This document shows, piece by piece, positions 1-5,727 of a stretch of DNA of 12,760 nt; position 1 is the first letter of the stretch; every line of letters begins with the position of its first letter. The stretch spans positions 1 to 12,760 of the forward strand of contig JACQCB010000196.1 in the NCBI GenBank assembly GCA_016201805.1. The letters are read 5' to 3'. Both the position numbers and the translations under genes were made by a program. The notes below the pieces were generated by a model that did not search any database, was not told the DNA's origin, and was given only the letters and a program-made list of their open reading frames with translations. The stretch is from Nitrospirota bacterium. Its GTDB lineage: Bacteria; Nitrospirota; Nitrospiria; Nitrospirales; Nitrospiraceae.

Positions 1-322
1 GGAAGGGAAATGGCAAAAAGACGAACGCAGCCTGACTGCTCATCAAACCCTGCAACGGGCGTTGTTGGAACGCGTCAGCAACCTCTTGCGACCGGGCGGG
101 GTGTTCGTCTATAGTACCTGCTCCACCGAACCAGACGAAAACGAGGACGTGATCGAGCATTTCTGCAAGCAGCACACGGAGTTCTGCCGCGAATCCGTTG
201 CGCCCTGGCTGCCGGACTCCGGTCGTGACCTTCTGACCGCCCAGGGAACTTTCTCGACCCTGTTGAACTCCCGCTCAATGGATGTTTTTTTTGCCGCCCG
301 GCTCCGAAAGGCCGACCGTTGA
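1..322 (+). CDS. rsmB: 16S rRNA m5C methyltransferase, C-terminal end (partial)
   Basis: This is the 3' end of a gene that begins left of the window; the frame is open from base 2 to the TGA at 320-322. The product resembles the C-terminal part of RsmB/Sun-family enzymes, which use S-adenosylmethionine to methylate a cytosine (C967 in E. coli) of 16S rRNA. The key visible signature is VYSTCSTEPDENEDVI near base 110. The Cys of the TCS segment corresponds to the family's motif VI catalytic nucleophile, and the acidic ENE stretch follows it as usual. It is preceded by an LLRPGGVFVYS strand typical of Rossmann-fold methyltransferases. The N-terminal NusB-like domain and SAM site lie outside the window, so the assignment to RsmB rather than another NSUN paralogue is by similarity only. 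The stop overlaps the next gene's ATG by one base (TGATG), so the two are translationally coupled. Confidence 0.85.
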   Translation, partial: EGKWQKDERSLTAHQTLQRALLERVSNLLRPGGVFVYSTCSTEPDENEDVIEHFCKQHTEFCRESVAPWLPDSGRDLLTAQGTFSTLLNSRSMDVFFAARLRKADR

Positions 323-1035
323 TGACTCATCCAAGCCTGCGCATCGCTCCCTCCATCCTCTCCGCAGACTTCGCTCGTCTCGCGGAGGAAGTCGCTCGCG
401 TGGAGGCTGCAGGGGCGGACCTGCTCCATATCGACGTCATGGACGGCCACTTCGTGCCGAACCTGACCGTCGGGCCGCCGATCGTGGAGGCCCTTCGCAA
501 GGTCACGAGGTTGCCCCTCGACGTCCATTTGATGATGACGAATCCGGACGCCTTCATTCCTGAATTTGCGGCCGCGGGCGCCGACTATCTGACGGTCCAC
601 GTGGAAGCCTGCCCGCACCTGCACCGCACCGTCCAGTCCATCAAGGAACGAGGCGTCAAAGCGGGGGTGACGCTCAACCCGGCCACGCCGCTCAACACCG
701 TCGAAGAAATCCTCGCGGACGCGGACCTGCTGTTGGTGATGTCCGTGAACCCGGGATTCGGAGGCCAACACTTCATCCCCTCCGTGCTCGACAAGATCGC
801 GCGGGCCAGACAGCTCATCGACCGGACCGGCAGCACCGCGCTGCTGGAAGTCGACGGCGGGGTCAAGGTGGCGAACGCCGCCGTCATCATCCAGGCCGGA
901 GCCGACATCCTGGTTTCGGGCTCGGCGATTTTCTCCAGCTCCGATTACGGCAAGACGATCCACGCCCTGCGGGGCTCCGCCCAAACACCCAAGAAGACAG
1001 CCGGGGGCAAGACCGATGGGCCCCGCAAACGGTAA
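322..1035 (+). CDS. rpe: Ribulose-phosphate 3-epimerase
   Basis: This enzyme interconverts ribulose 5-phosphate and xylulose 5-phosphate in the cytosolic pentose phosphate and Calvin pathways. The 237-residue protein is a complete TIM barrel with all expected signatures: APSILSADF (residues 9-17), HIDVMDGHFVPN (36-47), LDVHLMM (66-72), VNPGFGGQ (142-149), EVDGGV (176-181) and the phosphate-binding GSAIF near the end. The metal and catalytic residues are present: His36, Asp38, His69 and Asp178, plus Ser11. I chose the ATG at 322 over a TTG one codon upstream because the ATG overlaps the preceding stop (TGATG) and gives the normal N-terminus. The last ~18 residues form a Lys/Arg-rich tail beyond the barrel, slightly longer than in typical family members. 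The product is co-directional with the upstream methyltransferase gene and is followed by pheS after 30 bp. Confidence 0.97.
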   Translation: MTHPSLRIAPSILSADFARLAEEVARVEAAGADLLHIDVMDGHFVPNLTVGPPIVEALRKVTRLPLDVHLMMTNPDAFIPEFAAAGADYLTVHVEACPHLHRTVQSIKERGVKAGVTLNPATPLNTVEEILADADLLLVMSVNPGFGGQHFIPSVLDKIARARQLIDRTGSTALLEVDGGVKVANAAVIIQAGADILVSGSAIFSSSDYGKTIHALRGSAQTPKKTAGGKTDGPRKR

Positions 1036-1065
1036 CGCAATCACGCGGGACACCGCCAGGCACCG

Positions 1066-2640
1066 ATGGACATGACGGCGCTCATCGACAGCTTGCATCC
1101 TCTGGAGATCAAGGTCCTCACCGCGCTGAAGGCAGAACAAGCGAAGGCGCCTTCCGGCGCCCTGCGGGATGATGAGATCTCCCAACATGCCTCGCTCGAA
1201 GCATCCCAGGTCAGCATGGCCATCGGGTGGCTGCTCGCCAAGTCGCTCATCAAGGAGCAACACAAAACCGTCACGCCCATCGTCTCCCTCACCAAAATCG
1301 GCGAGCGTTATTTTGAAAAATACTCGCCGGTGGAGCGGATCCTGTCGGCCGTCCGCGACGCAGGACAGACCGGCAAGCGTCTCACGATTCAGGATATCCA
1401 GTCCCGCGAGGAACTCGAAGCCAGCGAGATGAGCGGCGCCATCGGCACCCTCAAAAAGGAAGGCGCAATCCGGATCGTGAGCGGGGGCTGCGTGGAAGCG
1501 ACCGGAAACCCCAGCCCCACGGCCGAGTCATTACGGACGCTGCTCCAGCAATTGCGTGGCACAAAACGGGAACTGACGGCGCTTGCCGAGCCGTTGCGCC
1601 GTGTGGTCGAGCAGCATGCCGTCAAACGCGGCAACACCAACGAGCCCTTCCGGATCGACGACCACGTCGATCGTTGGTATGTCCTGACCCCCGAGGGGGG
1701 AACGGCGGCCGACCTCCTCGTCCAACAGGGACCGTCGGAAGAAGTCTCCCAACTCACGCCGGAACTGCTCAAAGACGGAAGCTGGCGCACCAAACGCTTC
1801 CGCAAGTACACGATCAGCCTGCGCCCGCCGCGCGTCCTCGCCGGCAAACGCCATCCCTATCGCGAGTTCCTCGACCTGGTGAAGCACAAGCTGGTGAGCA
1901 TGGGGTTCGAGGAAATGCGCGGCTCGCTGGTCGAGAACGAGTTTTGGAACATGGATGCCCTCTACATGCCCCAGTTCCACCCCGCCAGAGCGATCCACGA
2001 CGTGTATTTCGTGAAGGAGCCGACCCATGCGCGGGGGATCGCCGAGCCCTTCCTCTCGCAGGTGGCCGCCGTGCACCGGGACGGAGGCAAGACGGGGTCA
2101 ACGGGGTGGGGCTACGCCTACGACCAGGAACGCGCGCGGCGGTTGGTGCTGCGCAGCCAGGGCACGGCGGTGTCGGCCCGCACCTTGGCGTCGGGGCCCA
2201 AGGTGCCGGGCAAATATTTTTCGATCGCACGGTGTTTCCGCTACGATGCGGTGGATGCCACCCATGCCTGCGACTTTTTTCAGGTGGAGGGGATCGTGTT
2301 GGGGCCGGACATCAATTTCCGCACCCTGCTGGGCCTCCTCAACTTATTTGCCGTGGAAATGGCGCAAGCCAAGGAGAGCCGGTTCCTGCCGGCCTACTTC
2401 CCCTTCACCGAACCGTCGGTCGAACTGCATGTGCGTCATCCTAAATTGAATTGGATCGAACTGGGGGGAGCCGGCCTGTTTCGGCCGGAAGTCACGCTGC
2501 CGCTCGGCGTGGACGTCCCGGTGATCGCCTGGGGGCTAGGACTGGATCGAATGGCGATGGTGGCCTTGGGCATCCACGATATCCGAGACCTCTTCTCCAC
2601 CGACTTGGACTTGATCCGCACGACGAGAGGAAAGTTCTAG
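1066..2640 (+). CDS. pheS: Phenylalanine--tRNA ligase alpha subunit, archaeal/eukaryotic type
   Basis: This is the catalytic subunit of the alpha2-beta2 class II synthetase that charges tRNA-Phe. At 524 residues it is far longer than the common bacterial PheS (about 330-350). Residues 1 to about 150 look like tandem winged-helix modules, such as those of archaeal and eukaryotic alpha subunits. The catalytic core begins near residue 260 (GKRHPYREFLDL). It contains ENEFWNMDALYMPQFHPAR, the motif 2 region FRYDAVDATHACDFFQVEG (391-409) and motif 3 GLGLDRMAM (490-498). The segment GGAGLFRPEVTLPLG also follows the archaeal pattern. The ATG at 1066 is used; another in-frame ATG lies two codons downstream, and only a weak AGG precedes the start. 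It lies 30 bp after rpe and 79 bp before its partner pheT, so the synthetase genes are probably co-transcribed. The archaeal form inside a bacterial gene set points to ancient replacement by horizontal transfer (inference). Confidence 0.95.
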   Translation: MDMTALIDSLHPLEIKVLTALKAEQAKAPSGALRDDEISQHASLEASQVSMAIGWLLAKSLIKEQHKTVTPIVSLTKIGERYFEKYSPVERILSAVRDAGQTGKRLTIQDIQSREELEASEMSGAIGTLKKEGAIRIVSGGCVEATGNPSPTAESLRTLLQQLRGTKRELTALAEPLRRVVEQHAVKRGNTNEPFRIDDHVDRWYVLTPEGGTAADLLVQQGPSEEVSQLTPELLKDGSWRTKRFRKYTISLRPPRVLAGKRHPYREFLDLVKHKLVSMGFEEMRGSLVENEFWNMDALYMPQFHPARAIHDVYFVKEPTHARGIAEPFLSQVAAVHRDGGKTGSTGWGYAYDQERARRLVLRSQGTAVSARTLASGPKVPGKYFSIARCFRYDAVDATHACDFFQVEGIVLGPDINFRTLLGLLNLFAVEMAQAKESRFLPAYFPFTEPSVELHVRHPKLNWIELGGAGLFRPEVTLPLGVDVPVIAWGLGLDRMAMVALGIHDIRDLFSTDLDLIRTTRGKF

Positions 2641-2719
2641 TGACAGGTGACAAGTATGATCCGATCTGAAGTTCTAGCCACCCGTCACGCGTCACGCGTC
2701 ACTTGTCACGCATAAGAAA
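2641..2719. repeat. GTCAC/GTGAC repeat cluster with inverted copies, pheS-pheT gap
   Basis: The 79-bp gap between the two synthetase genes is built from short repeats. On the right, GTCACGC, GTCACGC, GTCACTT and GTCACGC follow one another (about 2684-2711). On the left are TGACAGGTGACAAG copies in the opposite orientation. A perfect 9-bp inverted repeat, GTGACAAGT (2647-2655) and ACTTGTCAC (2701-2709), could form a long-loop stem. No U-tract follows, so an intrinsic terminator is unlikely. Similar clusters occur at 4447-4515 and 4906-4937, which suggests a dispersed REP-like family in this genome (inference). Confidence 0.7.
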
Positions 2720-4438
2720 ATGCCAACCATCTCGATCAACCTCAAAGACTTCGCGCAACTCCTGGGCCGGCAGGCTTCCGGTAATCGGCCGGTCACGGCC
2801 GAGCAACTTGAAGCCTGGCTCCCGCTGGTGAAGGGTGAGTTGAAGGACCAGGACGCGGAGACCGGCGAACTGCGGATCGAACTGCAGGACAGCAATCGAC
2901 CCGATCTCTGGTCCTGCGAAGGCATCGCGCGCCAGATCCGGATCAAGCTGGATGGAGCCGCCCCTGCCTATCCATTCTTCCAGGCCGCAAAGACCCAGAA
3001 GCGGCGTGTACAGGTTGCGCCTGGCCTGGATCGCGTCCGTCCCTATCTAGCCGCCTGCGTTGCCAATGGCTACCCGGTGACGGAGGAGGCGCTGACACAA
3101 CTCATCCAGGTCCAGGAGAAGCTGGCCGACATCTTCGGTCGGAAGCGGCACACCGTGTCGATCGGGCTCTATCGCTTTCCGGCCATCGTGTTTCCGGTGA
3201 CCTACGACCTGGTCAAGCCGGATGAGGTCCGGTTTACCCCCCTGGGCTTCGAAGAGAAAATGTCCTTGCGCGAAATCTTGGCCGTCCACCCCAAGGGACT
3301 GGAGTACGGACCGATCATCGCCGGGCACGAGCGGGTCCCCATCCTGCACGACGCGGAAGGGCAGGTGCTCTCGCTCACGCCGATCATCAACAGCCGCGAG
3401 ATCGGGGAAGTCCGGGTGGGCGATCAGGCCTTGTTCGTGGAGGTCACGGGCACCGATCTCCTGATGGTGCTGCTGACGCTGAACATCATGGCCGTCAACC
3501 TGGCGGATCGAGGCGCGTCTATCGAACCAGTGGACGTGGTCTATCCTGAAGCCACCGACCTGGGCAAGACGATTCGCACGCCCATTGACTTCGGCCGGGC
3601 CCGATCCATCCCGATCAAGATGATCGAGGCCGCCCTCGGGCAAGCGTTAAGCGCCGACCAGATTCGGAAAGCCCTCTTGGATTACGGGTATGCCGCCTCC
3701 GTCTCCCGCGACAACGTGTCTGTGAAGCTCCCGCCCTACCGGAACGACCTGATGCATGCGGTGGATGTGGTGGAAGACGTCGCCATCAGCCGCGGCTACA
3801 GCGACTTCGCCCCGGTGATGCCGTCCCAGTTTACGGTGGGCTCTCTGTCCCGGGTGGAACAGGTGTCCGATCGGCTGCGCGACCTGATGGTCGGCATCGG
3901 CTTTCAGGAAATCATCTCCAACATCATGGCATCCAGACCGGAATTGATCGACCGCATGCGCCTCGCCGGGACCGAATGGGACCGGATCGTCGAGGTGGAG
4001 AATGCCATGAGCCAGACCTTCTCGTGTCTGAGACAGGCGATCACGCCTTCCCTGCTGAAGGTCGAAGCCGCATCAAGCCGGTCGTTCTATCCGCATCGGT
4101 TGTTCGAGGTCGGTGAGGTCGCGCTGTTCGACCCCGCAAACGACGCGGGATCGCGCACCGTCATGAAGTTGGGCGCTCTGATCGCCCACGCCAGTGCGAA
4201 CTTCTCAGAGGCCCACTCCTGCCTGGACTTGCTCCTGTATTACCTGGATTGTCCGTACCAACTGGAGCCGCTCGCCCATCCGTCGTTTCTTGAGGGCCGC
4301 GCCGGATATATTCTGTCCCATGGCCGGCCGATCGGGCTTATCGGTGAGTTACACCCCGAAGTGTTGGAGCACTGGCAGGTGACCATGCCGTCGGTGGTCT
4401 TCGAGTTGGAAGTGGATCGGTTGGGGGAGAAGACGTGA
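2720..4438 (+). CDS. pheT: Phenylalanine--tRNA ligase beta subunit, archaeal/eukaryotic type
   Basis: This is the partner of PheS in the Phe-tRNA synthetase; it carries the editing (B3/B4) domain and structural core. The 572-residue length matches archaeal beta subunits, whereas bacterial PheT is about 800 residues. There is no N-terminal EMAP/OB tRNA-binding domain and no C-terminal anticodon-binding (FDX-ACB) domain. The order seen is an N-terminal MPTISINLKDF segment, a B3/B4 region from about residue 100 to 260, a B5 domain around 285-360 (ending in the typical PPYRNDLMHAVDVVEDVAI), and a degenerate class II core from about 375 to the end with FEVGEVALF. The start ATG at 2720 has only a poor upstream purine stretch, and the repeat-rich gap leaves little room for a classical ribosome-binding site. 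It converges on the rplT end of the opposite-strand operon. Confidence 0.94.
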   Translation: MPTISINLKDFAQLLGRQASGNRPVTAEQLEAWLPLVKGELKDQDAETGELRIELQDSNRPDLWSCEGIARQIRIKLDGAAPAYPFFQAAKTQKRRVQVAPGLDRVRPYLAACVANGYPVTEEALTQLIQVQEKLADIFGRKRHTVSIGLYRFPAIVFPVTYDLVKPDEVRFTPLGFEEKMSLREILAVHPKGLEYGPIIAGHERVPILHDAEGQVLSLTPIINSREIGEVRVGDQALFVEVTGTDLLMVLLTLNIMAVNLADRGASIEPVDVVYPEATDLGKTIRTPIDFGRARSIPIKMIEAALGQALSADQIRKALLDYGYAASVSRDNVSVKLPPYRNDLMHAVDVVEDVAISRGYSDFAPVMPSQFTVGSLSRVEQVSDRLRDLMVGIGFQEIISNIMASRPELIDRMRLAGTEWDRIVEVENAMSQTFSCLRQAITPSLLKVEAASSRSFYPHRLFEVGEVALFDPANDAGSRTVMKLGALIAHASANFSEAHSCLDLLLYYLDCPYQLEPLAHPSFLEGRAGYILSHGRPIGLIGELHPEVLEHWQVTMPSVVFELEVDRLGEKT

Positions 4439-4446
4439 GGCGTAAT

Positions 4447-4515
4447 CAGTGACGTGTGAGCGGGATCGGGACATCGGCTCCTTACCCGTCACTCGTCACC
4501 TATCACCCGTCACTG
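4447..4515. repeat. GTGAC/GTCAC repeat cluster between convergent pheT and rplT
   Basis: The 77-bp gap between the pheT and rplT stop codons holds another set of the same repeats: CAGTGACG (4447-4454) and CGTCACTG (4508-4515) form a perfect 8-bp inverted pair. Three further copies (CCGTCACTCGTCACC and ATCACCC) lie between them. It sits exactly where a bidirectional terminator would be expected, but neither strand shows a U-tract, so termination by this element is only a possibility. Confidence 0.6.
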
Positions 4516-4881
4516 CTATGCCGTAGCGGCGGCCTGCTGTTTGGCCAGGTCGGCAAGCTTGTTGAATCCCGCCGGGTCCTTGATCGCCATATCCGACAGG
4601 ACTTTCCGATCCAGCAGCACATTGGCTTTCTTCAGGGCATTGATGAACCGGCTGTAGGTGAGGCCGTGCGACCGGACGGCCGCGCTGATGCGGGTGACCC
4701 ACAAACGACGGAAATTGCGTTTGCGCTTTTTCCGCTCGGCATAGGCGTAAGTCTGCCCCTTGTCCACGGACTCGGTGGCGCTCCGGAACAACCGGCTCTT
4801 CGCCCCATACTGGCCTTTCGCCAGCTTCAACCGCTTCTTTCTTCTCTGTCTGGTCTTTGGACCGCCTTTTACGCGTGGCAT
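4516..4881 (-). CDS. rplT: Large ribosomal subunit protein bL20
   Basis: This 23S rRNA-binding protein is needed early in 50S assembly. The 121-residue, strongly basic sequence is a clear bL20: MPRVKGGPKTRQRRKKRLK at the N-terminus, then KRNFRRLWVTRISAAVR, then LTYSRFINALKKANV and the closing helix. The tail is a few residues longer than in most members (about 117-119), ending AKQQAAATA. The start ATG (4879-4881) has a strong GGAGGAG ribosome-binding site about 7-8 bases upstream. It is last in the thrS-infC-rpmI-rplT operon. In E. coli and Bacillus, L20 represses its own operon by binding leader RNA; whether the hairpin just upstream (4906-4937) has that role here is unknown. Confidence 0.98.
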   Translation of the reverse strand: MPRVKGGPKTRQRRKKRLKLAKGQYGAKSRLFRSATESVDKGQTYAYAERKKRKRNFRRLWVTRISAAVRSHGLTYSRFINALKKANVLLDRKVLSDMAIKDPAGFNKLADLAKQQAAATA

Positions 4882-4905
4882 CTCTTATCTCCTCCAACTA
4901 CCGTG

Positions 4906-4937
4906 ATGTGTGATGCGTGAAACGACGCATCACGCAT
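4906..4937 (-). promoter_or_regulatory. Strong RNA hairpin between rpmI and rplT
   Basis: On the transcribed (-) strand, ATGCGTGATGCGT pairs with ACGCATCACACAT around a 6-base loop. The stem has 13 positions with a single C-A mismatch, of which the inner 9 bp (4910-4918 with 4925-4933) are perfect. It ends about 15 bases before the rplT ribosome-binding site. It has no U-tract, so it is not an intrinsic terminator. It may be an L20 feedback target, an RNA processing or stability element, or another member of the GTGAC/GTGATG repeat family seen near pheT; the sequence alone does not decide. Confidence 0.6.
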
Positions 4938-4952
4938 GACCTTTCACGTCCA

Positions 4953-5159
4953 TTACAAATTATACGGTAACAGCCGGTTCACTACCATCGTCATCGTCTT
5001 ATCCACCACTACCGACCCCTTCAGCCGCCGCTTCCGGTCGCGCGCCTTGCTGGTCAGGATGTGCCGCCGGCCCGCCTTGCGCCGCATCAATTTGCCGGTG
5101 CCGCTCCGTCTGAGCCGCTTGCTCGCTCCGCTGTGACTCTTCAACTTTTTCCCTGCCAT
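4953..5159 (-). CDS. rpmI: Large ribosomal subunit protein bL35
   Basis: This is a small basic 50S protein of 68 residues. The family pattern is plain: KLKSHSGASKRLRRSGTGKLMRRKAGRRHILTSK, with the R/K-rich centre and the closing VNRLLPYNL. The start ATG (5157-5159) is preceded by AAGGAG eight bases upstream. It lies 36 bases after infC and 71 bases before rplT, the order found in most bacteria. Length is close to the usual 64-66 residues. Confidence 0.97.
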   Translation of the reverse strand: MAGKKLKSHSGASKRLRRSGTGKLMRRKAGRRHILTSKARDRKRRLKGSVVVDKTMTMVVNRLLPYNL

Positions 5160-5195
5160 GCTGTGATCTCCTTGCCCGATTCGCTCGCTCTTGAA

Positions 5196-5705
5196 TTAGT
5201 GTTTCGGCGCCACGATCATGATCAGACTGCGCCCTTCCATGCGGGGCGCGTATTCGATCGTCCCCGTGTCGGCCATCTCTGCGATCACCGAGTTCATCAC
5301 CGCGCGCCCCATTTCCTGGTTGGCCATCTCACGTCCACGGAAGGTGACCGTCACCTTGGTCTTGTTGCCCTCAGCCAGGAACCCCTTCATCTGCCGGACC
5401 TTGATGCCCAGATCGTGCTTGTCAGTCCTCGGCCGCAGCTTGATTTCCTTGACTTGCGTGGACTTCTGATGCTTCCGGCTCTGATGCTCCTTTTTCTGGA
5501 GTTCATACTTGTATTTCCCGTAGTCCATGATCCGGCAGACGGGCGGTTGCGACGTCGGCGCGACTTCCACCAGATCATGGCCCGATTCTTGAGCCGTCCG
5601 CAGCGCATCCGCCGTTGGGAGGATGCCCAACTGCTCGCCTTCAGGACCGATCACCCGTACTTCACGAACCCGGATTTCACGATTAACACGCAGTTTGGGG
5701 ACGAT
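5196..5705 (-). CDS. infC: Translation initiation factor IF-3, probable ATC start
   Basis: IF-3 binds the 30S subunit, keeps it apart from 50S and proofreads initiator tRNA and start codon. The N-domain carries LRVNREIRVREVRVIGPEG and the central part VCRIMDYGKYKYE. The C-domain carries KEIKLRPRTDKHDLGIK and KVTVTFRGREMANQEMG. The only canonical candidate near the N-terminus, GTG at 5652-5654, would delete the conserved VNREIRVREVR strand, so it is rejected. The frame is open upstream. The best start is ATC at 5703-5705, preceded by GAGGTG with four bases between; this gives 169 residues beginning (M)VPKLRVNREIR. Known infC genes often use AUU, AUC or AUA, letting IF-3 repress its own translation, and the same control is likely here. 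The gene begins 22 bases after the thrS stop. A CTG at 5691-5693 is a weaker alternative. Confidence 0.93.
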   Translation of the reverse strand: MVPKLRVNREIRVREVRVIGPEGEQLGILPTADALRTAQESGHDLVEVAPTSQPPVCRIMDYGKYKYELQKKEHQSRKHQKSTQVKEIKLRPRTDKHDLGIKVRQMKGFLAEGNKTKVTVTFRGREMANQEMGRAVMNSVIAEMADTGTIEYAPRMEGRSLIMIVAPKH

Positions 5706-5715
5706 ATCGCACCTC
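5703..5715 (-). promoter_or_regulatory. infC ribosome-binding site and non-canonical ATC start
   Basis: Read on the - strand, the segment is GAGGTGCGATATC. GAGGTG can pair with six bases of the 16S rRNA tail (CACCUC) and stands at a normal distance from ATC. No ATG, GTG or TTG occurs in frame between the thrS stop and the conserved IF-3 N-terminus. A rare start codon is the hallmark of IF-3 autoregulation in other bacteria. Confidence 0.75.
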
Positions 5716-5727
5716 GCGCTGAAAGGG

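Noticed and set aside
109..1263. A 384-codon open frame on the - strand across rsmB, rpe and pheS
   Set aside because: It crosses three well-supported genes and its product is low-complexity Arg/Gly/Asp-rich, typical of antisense reading in GC-rich DNA.
2678..2712. CRISPR array from the regular GTCAC units
   Set aside because: Units are only 7 bases with no spacers of 25-40 bases and no cas genes nearby.
5196..5654. infC starting at GTG 5654
   Set aside because: It would remove the conserved VNREIRVREVR strand of the IF-3 N-domain and has no Shine-Dalgarno.
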